The notes under the pieces: model-generated | Database searches by the model: none | Seen by the model: only the letters and a program-made list of their open reading frames with translations | What the model was told of the DNA's origin: nothing | Translations under genes and position numbers: made by a program | Assembly (NCBI GenBank): GCA_024138025.1 | Contig: JAMXBD010000058.1 | Location: 1,488,001-1,552,000 of the forward strand | Reading direction: 5' to 3' | DNA length: 64,000 nucleotides | Origin: Combretum micranthum | Lineage: Eukaryota > Streptophyta > Magnoliopsida > Myrtales > Combretaceae | In this document: positions 1 through 13,100 of the stretch, piece after piece | Layout: each line of letters starts with the position of its first letter | How positions within the stretch are numbered: position 1 is the stretch's first letter

Positions 1-795
1 AGGATAGTAGGCTCATGTCGAAAGCAACACTTGGCGGAAGATCCGAAAGCGATTGCTTGGCGGCTTAATGGAATATGCTTGGCGGTTGATCCGAAAGCAA
101 GGTCAAATCAAGTAGATTCGGAATACTTGGCGATGAGTGCTCGCAAGTTTAAAAGTTTTTAATGAATGCTTGGCGATGAGTGCTCGCAAGCTTAAATTTT
201 CTATTATTAAAACTACTTGTTTTGAGTATCACCAAACCCCGAATGGAGGGCGTAAATCCATTCAACATATAGTTCCCGGAAAGCTATATGATTGTTTGCC
301 CACGTGTTTGATGCATTACATATGTGTGATTAACCAACTTGTTTGAATCTTGTTACAAGAAGTTATTTATGGAAATAGTTCTCACTAAGCCTATTAGCTT
401 ATACCCCGATAGCTATCTTTTGCAGTTCCCGTACTTATGGTTAAGGCCACGTGGACCATGCGGGCAGGTAATCCCTTTTGAACATTAGAAATCTGGATAA
501 AGTATAGCATAATATTAGCATGCAAATAGTTATATAATAGATTAGTAATTTAGGGAATTGTCCTTAAGTTTGTAAAGTCTTTGCCATGAACAAATAATTA
601 TTGTGAATCCTCTTTTCTTAATATGTTTTTATATCTCCTTAAACTTCATTATTCCACATATGGTCCTCTAAAATTGTGAAAGTAAGCCTTACACTTAATA
701 TAAAAGCTTTTGGAAATGACTAAGGTTGTCATACTTAAGCTTTAATATTGAGTGTGGCGGACTGTCACGTTTAGGGTATCCATTGGGGCGTGACA
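1..795 (+). mobile_element. 3' part of a CGTGACA-family LTR (copy A), cut by the window start
   Basis: This segment ends in the terminus GGGGCGTGACA, shared with LTR ends at 1056, 34660, 37580 and 39130 and, inverted, with 42358. In order it shows a tandem array built on CTTGGCG...GATCCGAAAGC (about 1-195), a double hairpin (241-290), a CTCACTAAGC block (381-390), an acceptor-like TTTTGCAG ending at 425 and a donor-like CAG|GTAATC at 468. It closes with the conserved block GGCGGACTGTCACGTTTAGGGTA (in part) before the end. The 5' part lies outside the window. Ty3/Gypsy assignment, probably Tekay-like, is inferred from the nearby Tekay protease-RT fragment. No coding sequence is visible. Confidence 0.75.
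241..290 (+). other. Double hairpin in LTR copy A
   Basis: Stem 1 pairs GAATGGA (241-247) with TCCATTC (257-263). Stem 2 pairs CATATAG (266-272) with CTATATG (284-290) around a CCCGGA loop. The pair recurs at the same place in the sister LTRs with different stem sequences. Confidence 0.6.
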
Positions 796-1056
796 CTTGG
801 GATGAATGTAGTTGAAGTTTGATGAATTGTATTTTGAAGTATAGGGTTTTGTATTTGGAGCATAGTAGATTGTATTTCCTTTACATTGTTACTCAATTGT
901 ATCAACATAAAACGTATCATTCCGATGTGTCTCATTTACGTGTTAGACGCCTTGTACATAATATGGAAGCCTTCGCGTGACTGAGGTGGTCATTCTTAGG
1001 CTTTAATATTGTATACGGCGGACTACCACGTTTAGGGTACCCTTCGGGGCGTGACA
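796..1056 (+). mobile_element. 3' end of a second CGTGACA-family LTR (copy B)
   Basis: The last 110 bases (CGCCTTGTACAT...GGGGCGTGACA) closely match the LTR end at 39020-39130 rather than the adjacent copy A. The arrangement suggests that copy A inserted into copy B. The 5' flank needed to test this by target duplication is outside the window. Confidence 0.6.
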
Positions 1057-1620
1057 GTTACCACCTTAATTCTTAATTTAAAGTTTATCCCTTTGGTACA
1101 TTAAAAAAATTATTAATGTTACAAAGTATAATATTTAGAATTTACCATCAAAGTTTACAAATTAAGATAAAAAATTATAACATTTACAATAAAAATTTTA
1201 ATATTTACGAAAAAAAGGTTTTGTCATTTTTTATGTCGCCCTAGAGATATTTGGGTACTCACCGATTAAGATCAAACAAAATGTAGTTCTTTTTAAAAGA
1301 AACTTTAGTGTCTTTGTCTCTTTTAATTTTTTAAATACTTTCTCTTTAAGTTTCTTAACTTTTTTTTTTGAAAAAGGAAATTTTATTTCCTTTACTTGAA
1401 AAGGTAATCCAAATTTTAGAAATTTTCAATTTAGTTTTCATGGAAAAAAAAAACAATTTTTCTAAGTGTCAAAACCTTTTTTTTTTCCTTTTCTTCTTTC
1501 TTTTTTTTTTTTGAATTTTTCTTACTAATTTTATTAATTTTTTTTTGTTTCCTTAATTTTAAAGGAATAAATTAACTAAAGAAAAAAAATGAGAACCCAT
1601 CATCAAGTTCCATCACCCTG
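1057..1620 (-). mobile_element. Relic of an Ogre-type LTR
   Basis: This is diverged but collinear with the Ogre LTR at 10395-11000. Shared blocks are GTTACCACCTTAA, then a long AT-rich stretch, then ATGTCGCCC...GGTACTCACCGATTAAGATC and AAAATGTAGTTCTTTT, followed by the repeated pyrimidine-rich part. The right border is not clear and homology may continue to about 2110. LTR copy B ends exactly where this relic begins, so copy B probably inserted into it. Direction is inferred from the intact minus-strand Ogre element. Confidence 0.55.
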
Positions 1621-4020
1621 AACGTATAAGTTTTTTTGTTACTTTTATATTATACTATTATAATATAACAAAGCAAAGAACATAAGAAGGGACTTACCCG
1701 TGAACCAAATCGGAGGTGTGATGACACTGTTTCAATGGATTTAAATGGTCGATGTTGTGTAGCATGAGCTAAGGAATAAAATGCGTCAATCAATTTGGGA
1801 ATTGGAAACTTGCATTAATCTCAAAATCGAATATCAACCAAGAAGATGAAGAACAACATAAAACTTGATGATTCTATAAATTGAATGGTGAAACTGACAT
1901 CAAATTCTATGATTCCAATTGGGTTTTGCTCATTATCATCAGATGAAGCTAATATTTCCTTTTATTTTCATCAAGATTCTTTCAAAAGAAAGAATTTTGA
2001 AGAGGGAAAGAGGAACTCGAGTTCATACTTTTCAGAGAGAGGAAGCATAGATTAGAGTGGATATGAGAGAAGAGAAATGTTGTGGATGCTCGACATGGTT
2101 TCCTAAGCCTCCATATATATTAACTTGCATTTGAGTTTGAACAGAAAGCAATGAAGACGGTTAAAAAATCAAATGGGTATTTAATCGTTCTCTTCCATTT
2201 CATGATTAATTTGACCATGAATTTGCATGAAATAAAAAGATGACGGTTAAAAATGTGATTAGTGCCTGTTTAATGTGTATAATATATCTTCTCCTTTCTT
2301 TGAATTGCTTTAAATTTGTAGATGCAGGGTTCTTGATGATAGCGGTCATGCACGCGTCACATGAATATTGCACCTGGCACGTGACTTCGGAGTGCTGCTG
2401 AGGAAATGACACTTGATGACGAGATGGCTTAGAGAGAATGACAGGGGAGGAGGAACATGCAGTCTCAATGTCTCAAATACATAAGTGACAGGTAAGGGAG
2501 CTTGAGTAGACCTCGCCCGTCAACCTTACAGTTCTTGAGCAGTCAGAGTAGAAATCACTTGAGTTGCCTTTTTTGATCTTCCTGAATAGAACCTCTTTTA
2601 CGGACTATTGTTTGTCTTCTCTCTCAAAAGGTTCTAAATAATGAGGAGGAGGAGGAGTGACTGAATATTTATAAGCACTTGGCATGGATGACGACCGTTA
2701 AATCACCTCAATGATTGACGGATAAGATGGAGCAAGATCAATTCATGTTTATCCTGAATGAGCTCCTCATGAGCCAATGCCAATAGTCATCTCTTTTGTG
2801 TGTATGAGCCTACCTGAGAAAGGTTAGATACAACGAACCGATCCAACGATCCCTGTTCCAACCCCACAAAGCCAAATCTCCCCCAGCCATCCTAATAATT
2901 AAACTGGACTCATTAGACCCTGTCACTCAACTCATGAGTCATGCCCAAACAAATAATATTTATATTTATATATATATTTAAAGCCCCTTACATTTTGCCC
3001 CCCGACCAAAATTCTTGCACAGAGTTCAAGTATTTTGGGCATTACTTGTATCTACACATAGCTTGATCAATACTCGGTGCATAATGCTGTCAAGTGCTCT
3101 TATAGCGTTGAAGATTTCATTTGTCGGTGATGAATTGTTGAGTAAAAGTCAAACGCTAGCACTACTACTAACTCCATTGTATATATAATTGTATTGTAAT
3201 GCTTGACTTTGTTGCACCACTTTAGTTCTGCACATCGCCTTGTGTCTACATGAATGACATTACCCCCATGAAATCATTCGATATCTATATTATGTTATGA
3301 AACCCCTCAATAACTAATATATGACTCTTCACATGCTTATTGAATCTCATCATGATAGTAAGCTAGCCAATAGTAGACAAAGAAATTGTCAATTATTCTT
3401 TCTTTCTTCTTTTATAATGCTTAATAATTGAATAAAAGCATTAAATTAAGCTTGAAAGCATAATGATAAATAGGACAAATGCTGCTGTTGAAGTGATGCT
3501 TTTAAAAATCTTCTTGGAATTATTCTCCTCTCGTCCAAATCCATAATAGGAAATCACAAAATCAACATTCACCATTTTTCCTCTTTTTGTAGAAACAAAT
3601 CAAAATTCCATTATATTCCTCCACTAAATCTTAAAAATTGACTTGGGTATAATCGACTTCTCACGTGGTTGGCATTGTCATGTACTATATAAAATTTGTG
3701 AGCATTTTATGTCCCAGATTGAAACATCATGGAATAGCATTTAAATTAATGCATAAGCAGATGCTATACAAACGTACTGTTCATATCAACTCATGTCATG
3801 ACACCTAATCTAAGCATCATTTACGATTAAGCCAATTGTCCATTGTCATCTTAATTAGTATAGCCATCTGTCTCGCCTTTCTTGCATCATCCGCAAAACT
3901 CCTTGACCAACTATTACCCCTCACAAAATATGTTCCAATTGAAAACAGTAATGATTATTGACACACCACGGCAACTAGGGGATGTGAACATATAATGGAA
4001 TTCATCTTTGTCGATTTTGG
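1621..4020. other. Unassigned AT-rich DNA
   Basis: I see no credible reading frame, RNA gene or LTR terminus here. Short open frames on both strands have no recognisable protein character. A TATA-like, T-rich stretch near 2950-2990 precedes CCCC-rich sequence, but nothing downstream supports a gene. Confidence 0.5.
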
Positions 4021-4026
4021 CACAGT

Positions 4027-4517
4027 ACTCTTTTTTTTTTTTCTTTTTTTTTAAAATCATATCAAATCCTTGTATCCAAATCAAACCTTTCTCAATTTTT
4101 TTTTATTGACCATGATCATTCCTTATTTTGTTTTAACTCTATCCACACAAATACTCGTATATCATCTAATAACCAGTATTATCCAAATAAAATTAAAAAC
4201 GCCAAGCACCATCCATATCTTCTTCTTCTTCTTCTTCTTCAAAAAAAAAAAAAAAAAAAAAAGAAAAGATTCCTAATATATACGTGTGTGTGTGTGTATA
4301 TATATGTATTGAACCACATCGATCTTTTCACGTATTATTATCGTATCTCATCTTCTCCTCCGTCCTTCGTAGACTAACAAAATCTCTCATATTTATCAAT
4401 ATATTATAGTATACTCCTTATGATAAACATCAACCATATATATAGATATATGCATATATACACTATAATCCTAACGATAAGCATCATCTGCATATATATA
4501 TATATATATATATATAG
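4027..4517. repeat. Cluster of simple repeats
   Basis: The cluster contains a poly-T tract (about 4029-4053), CTT triplets running into poly-A (about 4220-4262), GT then AT dinucleotides (about 4284-4306) and a perfect AT dinucleotide run (about 4491-4517). Open frames crossing these tracts are artefacts of the repeats. Confidence 0.85.
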
Positions 4518-6529
4518 TATACTCCCCATGGAAAATAAGACTGGACCACCTAGCCAGATGCTTTTTTCAAGAACGACTGTAACTCAAGGTCCTCTCTTGT
4601 TTTTCATCTTATTGATCTATATATATGTTTTTTTTTTTAAAACTAATTCACACCATCCTCTTCTTGACAGCTCCCATAAAGACTAAGTTAACAGTGGAAA
4701 TTCGGCTAGACCAAATGCCATCCTCATCTTGGTCTCCAACCATAAATTGCTATCTTGGTGAATCAACACCCGTTAATTCAGTACGCTGGTGACGCGCTGG
4801 TTCCTTTGCTGCTACGAAAGGAGTATTTGGAGAAAACGATCGTCCTTGCATGTAGATGGCAATAGGTAGGCAATGCTTATGTGAATGATAGACAATCCTT
4901 CCCGACCACAGGTAAACTTCATATCGGTTACATAGGATTTCCTCTGCTTTAGTTGCCGTATCATTATCATTATTTTTTTTTAATCTTCTCTAGTAATGGC
5001 ATTTCACCATCCCATTTCATCTTTAAACATTAGCCAATCAATACCTATACATATGCGTACATAAATATGATATCTCATCTGGAACATCAAATCTTTCTTT
5101 TTCAAAAACGCAGACCTGAAATAGACACGCCCCATAGCATCCACATCTTTTGTGATTCACAGTTTTTGTGATTCATAATCCGCGATAGCATAAAATAATC
5201 TAGAAATTTTATGAATCTACCCTTATATCTTTATTTGACTTAATCTTATTTAGCATATCTTCTTCAGACCTATCCAACTTTTGATTCGTTATTATCATAT
5301 TTTTTTTATCCTAATATCTTTTGATTTATATATACACAATCTTCCCATCACTTTTCATGGTTGTCGTGGGAATCCAGAGTAGGTAAATTTTCTTCCTTTC
5401 ATCTTTCCCATTTCTTGTTTTCTAGACTTTCATTGTTCTAACCCCATGGTTTTACCTCCTTCTTGCATTATGAAGCCCATCGAAACTTCGAGCAATTGTC
5501 ATCTCTGAATACCGCACACTACTACGTGGGAACTAACTTGTCATCGTACCGTGCTCGACCAAACAATGTCGACTACTAGAAGGATAAGCGTATTGCTGAT
5601 CCGCTGCTAGCACTCTATATTCACACGTATAGATTATGAGGTATTTCTCTTGCTATCCTTTTTGTTTTGTTTTATTATTATTACTTTTTAAGAGAGTATA
5701 CTCCTTATGTAAAGCTCCCAACTTTATGCTTCGATTCATGGGATTCCCAATTGGAGGGACTTTTTCTGCGCTGGTATCAGATCTCTTACTGCGTTATAAT
5801 CTCATATAGAATTTTGTTTCTCTAGTCATGACAAATGTGTGATTCTTAATGTCCAAGGAGTCTAAAGTTTCTAGAGATGTATCCTGCCTTATTTTATCGG
5901 TAGTATCTTCATTAATTCTACTGCTCGACATCTTTTTTTGCTACCTTCAACTAAGACAATGTATTATTTAGAAAGCATACAGACCCTCACAAGATTAACT
6001 TGGAGTTGCATCTGAAAATAGAGCCATGAGATAGTGCAATCTTGAAGAAGGATCTCAAACTTGTTTCATCTTCCAACGATGTAGTAATAACACTAGAATC
6101 ACCCCTTAAACTCATTTCATTAACTTTGCTTGACTCGGATACTTCAAAAGCTACTGAACTTAATTCATGGTCGCTGGAAGGTGTCATCTTATAAATATAC
6201 ATATATATCTTATCCTTGCCGAATCTTGACTGAACATATCTTAAATTTTATAATCCTTCATGGCAGACGGGTATACATTTATATGTATATATATGCGTAT
6301 ACATGTTGCTTGTATTCGAGTTGTGCTGTAATCGAGTCCCTACATGCTTTTTTTTTTTTAGGGGGGCGTTTCGAGAAGAATATCAACAACAACACAAGAC
6401 CCATTCTGATACCTGAAGGCTTCGTTCATGGTTACACCGGTGTTGACCCTCTTGTGTGAGTTCCTGTTTTAATCTTTTCTTTTCTTTTTTTTTTTTTCTT
6501 TATCTATACTATTGATAATGAGCTATTCT
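4518..6529. other. Unassigned DNA with no supported gene
   Basis: Only short, low-complexity frames occur. The sequence TGGTATCAGA at about 5772 resembles an initiator-tRNA primer-binding site, but no LTR end lies next to it. Several poly-T runs (about 4628, 4973, 5933, 6348, 6486) are present. Confidence 0.5.
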
Positions 6530-6860
6530 TATCATCTTGAAATGAAATTGTAGTGTTGAGTGATGCGGTTCTGTAAATCTTGATGATCTTGACCTTGATA
6601 ATATTTTATTTTATGTACATAATTCTTGATACGCTTGAACCTAATGGTCTGGATAACAACAGTGATCTTAACATATTCAACACTCCCGATAAATTTGATA
6701 CCCTTCATGAATTTAATATTCTTAATAAACTTGATGATCATGCTAATCTTGTCAACTCTTGATCACTCTTGATACACTAAGTAACTTTGAGAACCGTAAA
6801 ATCTTAGTGCTCTTGATAATCTCGATATTTGATAATAATTCAGATGCTCTTGCTAGTCTT
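6530..6860 (+). repeat. Degenerate CTTGAT-rich tandem repeat
   Basis: CTTGAT or one-base variants recur many times, often spaced by 9-18 bases, for example near 6575-6605, 6625, 6725-6775 and 6810-6860. It looks like a decayed short-period tandem repeat. Because the period is often a multiple of three, frames stay open on both strands (6580-6762 plus, 6532-6741 minus). I read these as by-products and not genes. Confidence 0.45.
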
Positions 6861-6964
6861 GTTACCATTTTTTTTCAGGCATTGTCTCACCAAAGTACCA
6901 ATAGAGATTGATGGCAAAAGAAGGGTAGAATAGTCAAATTCAACGTACTGCATTTATCAAATTA

Positions 6965-9710
6965 ATGGAAACGGGAAGCAATCAAGCCACCGGAATCCAA
7001 ATGGCCAGACAGAAGGAAACTAAAGCTAATCAAGCACCAATTGTTGAAGTTATCAAACAAAGGGACTTGCTAGTGCGTTAGGATGGTAATCCACCACAAA
7101 TTCAGCTTCTGCGAGACCAGTGGATAGACGACACAATTTCTGAAGATACGTTTTGGGATAAGGCTTCCCACCCCAAGTTATGTGCAACTCCCCCTACTGA
7201 TGGTGACTTTAGATTAATTGAGCCCGAGCCATGCGTCGATTCAAGGAGCACCATTAGGGGGGCTTAGTGCTACGTTTCAGAAACGAGAGGAAGGAGCTAC
7301 CACTTTCTAGTACACACTTCCCAGTTCTTAAGGAGCCGCCACCTGGATGGAGCGATTGGGTAGACTACATTACTGACCATCTAAAATACATGAAGCTACT
7401 GAAACAAGCCAAAGTCTATGACGCCATCATCACCTCTGTTCGCTTATGGCTCGTCAGCATAAACAAGATGGAAGTATCACCAACTCTTGAAGATGTGGTC
7501 ATGCTTCTAAACTTACACTATTTTGGGGTGACTAATGCCACCGCAGTTGCAACTTCACGCGAAGAGCACCATCTTGAAGCATCTTTACTAGCGGCTCTAA
7601 AGCTTGCCCGAGATGATAAGAAGAAACCGTGTTCTCTGCCTGGATAACACATTTCTTCGAAGAGCAGAGAAAGAACATGCCTCAAGTAATAGGCCCAGCT
7701 CGTGGAAAAGAGTAAGTATGTTCATATTATTACTTCATAATTGACTTCTCTGACTAACATGTTTCTCTTTTGGTTTTTTTCTTTTTTTTTTTTTTTAATG
7801 TACAGGTATGAGCTCGCAGGCTTCATTGCATTTTGGTTGTCACTATTTGTGCTCTCTGGTGGGCCAGAAGAAGGTGTAAACCCTCGGATCTTAGCTTTAG
7901 ATATACGTATTGTACGGGGCCAATGCTTTGCACTAGCTCCTTTCTACCTAGGGTCTTTATACAGACCTCTTAACCTGTACCACCAAAATTCTGTCCATTC
8001 TAAGGGTCGATATGTGAATGTGTCACATATGGACTTATTCTTCTTGTAGCTATTCTTCTGTGAGCAGTTTCGGAACCACCTTGCACAACCAGCCATCAAT
8101 AGAGATTCGAATCTTCCTGCTCCTCAGGCATAGGCGTGGATTGGAGTAGAGATCAATCGACCACTTCTTTAGCTCATCGATGTCGAGAAGGAGTTTACGT
8201 TTCAACCTTTCGTAGAGTCTCTTGAAGGTTATCAAGATGGTGACAAGCTTTATCCTCCAGGTTCTGAAATCGAGGTTATCTTAGTTGATAATCGTCTTAA
8301 GCTAGATAAAAATCAAGCTAGATTTATGCTTTGGTGCATCCCAGGGGCCTACCCTCTTTGCTTGACAAAGGAGATTCAAATGGGCGATTCTTGGAGCAAA
8401 GGGTGATGGTATACTCTCCTCATAGAGTGGTGCACCAGTTTGGCTTTGATCAAGGAGTGCCGCGTCTTCTCAATATTATGTAGAGTTTCGATTCATGCTG
8501 CCAGTCAAGTTCGCTAAGTGACTTCAAGTGCATTCATCCTACGGTACGACAGCTATTCTTTCCTTCTGTGGAGAGTCGTGGAGTTGCTTCTGTTGGTTGG
8601 CTGACGCACTAGTCGAATTGTATAGCCATCTTTCGTGACTATGCCTTTGCATCCGTAGATGATACGTTGCAAGCCTCACTCATATATCGCTATGAGTTCT
8701 ATCTCAGACTACCAAAGAACAGGTACTATAGACCAACAGGTAATATTCAAGTGGTTGAGGAGTCTGCATCAGGCAAATTAGAACCTTCTACTAATGTGCC
8801 TCTTTCAAAAATGAAGAGTAACCATCCACCACCTCAGCTAATGGATTCTAGGGCAGTAAAGCGTGCACTCATCGAGGAGGTAATGAGTTTTCTTGTGTAT
8901 AACCTACTATTATTACTCTTCTTTTATTTTCTAATGTTTTCTTGATTCGTCTTTTTTCAAGTTGACACAAGCTCTTTTCTGAGTTCGCATCGCTCTAGTG
9001 GTGTTATTATACTAGTGATGGTACTAGATTATGAGGATGATAGCCTAGACGAAATTTATTACGAACCATCTCCAAACCCCTGTGATGACAATGGAAGTGA
9101 TGTCGATAAGACCGAAGAGCTCAATTATGAGGATGATGGGCATACTGTTGATGATGGGATCACGAGTGCACCTGTTGTCAATGCATCTATTGAGCTCCTT
9201 CCTCCTTCAGTTGCTGGCGTGTCTTGTGAAGACATGGTGGCAACTTCAGAGGACTATGTTGCATTAGAGGAGATGACTTCCTTCCATGGATTTACCATAC
9301 CATCTCATTTGATAGCACCTTTGGAGAGTTTGAATTCCATGGATAAGGAATTCTAGGCCAGTTCTCCTATGTTAGGAACCGAGGTAGCTACTGCAATGGT
9401 GAAAATGATTGGTGAAGCCATGTCATTGATGGACAAACATTGGAGCTCCTTATCAATGACAGAGCTAAAGCAACTTGTCAAATGTGTTGAGGGGGCTCGT
9501 ATGTTGCAGTTCAATGTTGATAGCTTATGGATTGTTGCTGACAAGGCCAAGAGAGTGCTGAATTATAGGGATGCCAAGGGAGATTATGACAAGTTGATGA
9601 TGAAGTTGCAAGAGATCCAAACAGAGACTACGACATCGAAGACTAAAATGGAGACTTCTTTAAGAGAAGATGACTTAGAATTTATAGTAATCTTGGATTG
9701 CAAGCCTTAG
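6965..9710 (+). pseudogene. Plant mobile domain (PMD, aminotransferase-like) family pseudogene
   Basis: A reading frame starts at ATG 6965 and runs through two clear defects: TAG at 7079 and a frameshift in the G run at 7256-7262. It continues as a block with PVLKEPPPGWSDWVDYI and VSPTLEDVVMLLNL (7267-7640). A further shift near 7642 precedes an intron with GTAAGT at 7712 and TACAG at 7801-7805. The next exon (from 7806) has FIAFWLSLFVLSGGPEEGVN and RGQCFALAPFYLGSLYRPL, which I recognise as the PMD core. Stops at 8047 and beyond break the middle. The C-terminal part (9015-9710) has an acidic stretch and a possible coiled-coil segment with one TAG at 9354. PMD proteins occur both as silencing factors of the MAIN/MAIL type and inside transposons; which source this copy has is not decidable here. 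Family call moderately sure; pseudogene status sure. Confidence 0.65.
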
Positions 9711-10103
9711 TTTGGATTTGCTTGTTACTTTGTTTCCATTATAGACCAATTATGCTAGCACTGCTGTTTTATGTAATGAATGGATTTGAATTTATTGCAA
9801 TCATTGCTGTTTTTTTACATATGTATATGCATATGTATATGTGTGAATGTCAACATTTGACTGAAGCTGTTAGTGGCATGTGCTTGCGCTTATGAAACAT
9901 TGCTTTCACTTAGCAGCAATAATTCAAAATATAATAAAGGTTATAGGAGTCTTTATGTCGCACATTAGAGTAGTACTCTTGCTTGCAAGGAACAATATTA
10001 TTATTATTAGGGTAATAGATCGATCGTGCTTGGAGTGGTGATATTATTATGTGTTGATAAGCTTATCACCCTACTAGTCGAGGTTAATTGGTTAAGAGGG
10101 TAT
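9711..10103. other. Flank between the PMD pseudogene and the Ogre element
   Basis: This is the probable 3' trailer of the pseudogene, with AATAAA-like sequence near 9930, followed by unassigned DNA. It ends in the target duplication used by the Ogre insertion. Sequence to the right of that insertion (26463 onward) should have been contiguous with it. Confidence 0.4.
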
Positions 10104-10108
10104 TGCCC
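10104..10108. repeat. Target-site duplication, left copy (TGCCC)
   Basis: Identical to 26458-26462, flanking the Ogre element. The 5-bp length fits Ty3/Gypsy integration. Confidence 0.9.
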
Positions 10109-13100
10109 TGTCGAGCCTGAATTTTGAAAATCATCCGGTTCATTTCTTTTAACTCGATTCATATTAAACCCTAACCCATTTAACATGAAATCCTCGACTA
10201 GGGATTAAAAGAAATTTAATATTGAAAATATTTTGGAGTCGCCAACCGATAAAAATCGAAAAAAAATGAAAAGTTAGGATTAATGGGTAGGTTAATCCTA
10301 ACTTAGCCACTAGTCTGCGGAAAATTTGATTTTAAAACCAAACTTAAAAAAAAATACCAGATATCTGAGTCGGGGGCTAACCTATTAAAACCTAAGCGGT
10401 TACCACTTTAAGTTTAAAATTTAGAATTTATCCTTTTCTAAAAACTTGCAAAAAGAATACATAAAAAAAATAATAACAATATTAATAAGTCAGAAATCAT
10501 TTTTAATTTTTAGAAAACATATAACAATTACAAAGAAAAAAAAACATTCAAAGATTATACATATATAAAAAAACTTATAACTACATTCAGAAATAATTGC
10601 AATATTTATAAAAAAAATTAATTAATAAGAAATAATATATCAAATACATTTTTATTATATTTAATTTTTTAGAAAACAAATAACAAACTAATAGAATTTA
10701 AACTTATAATATCTAATTAACTAAATAATAAACAAAATAAATAAATTTATATTTTTTAATGTCGCCCCGAAGGTGCCTACGTACTCGCTAATCGAGATCA
10801 GACAAAACGTAGTTCTCTTGTAAAGAACTTAATTTGTTGATCAATTTTATATTTTTGAACTATTCTCACTTTAAGTTCATTAAATTTTGAATTTTTATGA
10901 AAATCATTTTTATTGATGATCCTATGATCTAATCAATTGATTTTTCATTTCATGAAAAACATATTTTTTCTAAGTTCAAAAATCATTTTTCTAAAAAAAA
11001 TCGATTTATGATAATTCATGGCTAATTTAATGCTACATGAAAATCAATTTTGATTAAACAATATTAAATATTTTCATAGCAAATTTATGAAAACATTTTT
11101 GAACAACTTTAATTATTTTCAAAGTCAATTTGTGAAAATAATTTTGAAAACTTTGAATATTATCTACATAATAAATTTATGAAGATAATTTTGATAAAAA
11201 CTTGATTAATATCTTCATAGTAAATTTATGAAGATAAATTTTTATAAAAACTTGATTAATATCTTCATAGTAAATTTATGAAGATAAATTTTTATAAAAA
11301 ACTTGATCAATATCATGATTCTAAAAAATATTCAACAACAATTCTTTCATCTTCATTCATTTCTTCCATCATCCATAAATTCAATTTCTTAAAAAAATCC
11401 ATTTTATTCTATTCAAAAACAATTTTCATTTCTTATTTAACAACAATTTTGGTTTTAAAAAAATCCATTTACAATTTATTATTTTTCAAAATTCAATAAC
11501 CATCACATATGTTCAGAATATATTCAAAATATATCATAACAAAATTAAAATACAAAAACAAAACATCTCATGCATCAAATATATATTTAGAGATCAATTT
11601 ATATGCAAATACATATTTATAAAATATTCAAAAATATCAAAAATTGTTAAAACATGTAAATTTACATTAAAAATAATTATTCTAATTTTTCTGATTTTTT
11701 GAATTTTTCTGGATTTTTTACGAATTTTTATTAATTTTTTCCTATTTTTCGAAATTAAATATATAATAAATAAATAATAAAATATTGCGACTAACCTGGA
11801 CCATTGGATTTTCTCGGATCAGATCTCAACCGTCTGATCTGTGGACCAAATCTGACTGTCTGATCCTTTGACTCGCGATTTGGACCGTGGATCTGCTTGA
11901 TCAAATCTGGACCGTAGGATCCTCTGATTTAATCTGGACCGCAGGATCTGCTGACTTTTGACCGACTACAGTTGACCGACGACCGACCGAGTTGGGTTCG
12001 GATTTCGGGTTGGATCTCGGAGCTCCGACGAGTGAAGAAGACGATGACGGTGGCTTCAAAGCGTTCCTCGGCCGATTCTGGTGGTCCTCGATCCCAAAAA
12101 CCTTATCAGCCCTACGTGAATGGAGGAGCTGTGTCTTCTGGTGGTGGTGGTTCACTCCCAGAACTACCGGAAGTGGTGGTTCGTGTGGTGGTTGACGGCG
12201 GCGAGGGTTTTAAAAAAAATCAAAAAATTTACAGAGATGATTTTGATCAATTTGATCAAATCTAAGCAAACTAAAACAATCAAAACTAGTTTCTAACACT
12301 AATAAAGCACTCAATTTGATCCAAATCTGATCAAATCACTTCGAATTTGAAAAATTCGAATCCTAAACCCTAAATTCGAAAATTTCGAATTGAACTTATT
12401 GTGTGTGTGTTTCTTGCAATTGAATTCTGCTTTCTGCTTGTGGGGTGATCCTATTTATAGAGTTCGAATAGATTTGTCTTTTGGAAGCTTTATGATGGTT
12501 CAATTTTCGAATCACGAATCGTTATATTTTTTCAAATAAGAACGATTCAAAATTGGGACTCGATTCGTGATTGTTGGTTCACATTGATCACGAATCTTGT
12601 GTTTACAGATCATGACTCCTTGATTAAGTGTATTTAATTTGATCAACTGATACAATTCGGCTAATTTTGAAATTTGAAGAAACATGTTCATTCGAATTTT
12701 TTCCCAATTTTCATGCCTTAATTAAGATGCCTTTTGGGATGAAATAATACATGAATTGTGTATAGATGTGATGTATCCCATGCCTAGTTTGTGTCTGTAC
12801 AGTTAATTTCGAAAAAACACAAAGATTCATTGATCAAATGGTGTCTTAAAGTGGATGAACCGATGTGTCTTTTGGGAAAAAAAATTGAACAAAAAGGAGG
12901 CAAAATTTGCCTTGGGCTAGGATCGAACTCGGGTCCCTTTGCTCTTGTGTCCATGGTTTGAACCGTTAGGCCGTTGGCCTGTGTCTTGGTCATATAGCTA
13001 AACCACTAATACTTAAGGCTAATAAAATATATGTTATATTGAGCTCAAATAATTATTTATTTTTTCCTACATATATTTTATTTACATTACTATTATTCAT

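Noticed and set aside
4420..4686. Hydrophobic-looking 88-codon frame
   Set aside because: It is produced by AT dinucleotide and poly-T tracts.
5770..5782. TGGTATCAGA resembling a Copia primer-binding site
   Set aside because: Only ten bases match the initiator-tRNA complement and no LTR end or Copia coding sequence lies nearby.
11901..12265. Open frames on both strands within the Ogre LTR, recurring at 25017-25402
   Set aside because: The two LTR copies differ by indels that shift the frames, and the composition is GC-rich repeat-like; no coding conservation.
12784..12993. Minus-strand frame repeated almost exactly at 25978-26187
   Set aside because: The identity is explained by LTR duplication; no ORF is expected in this part of the LTR and no family is recognisable.
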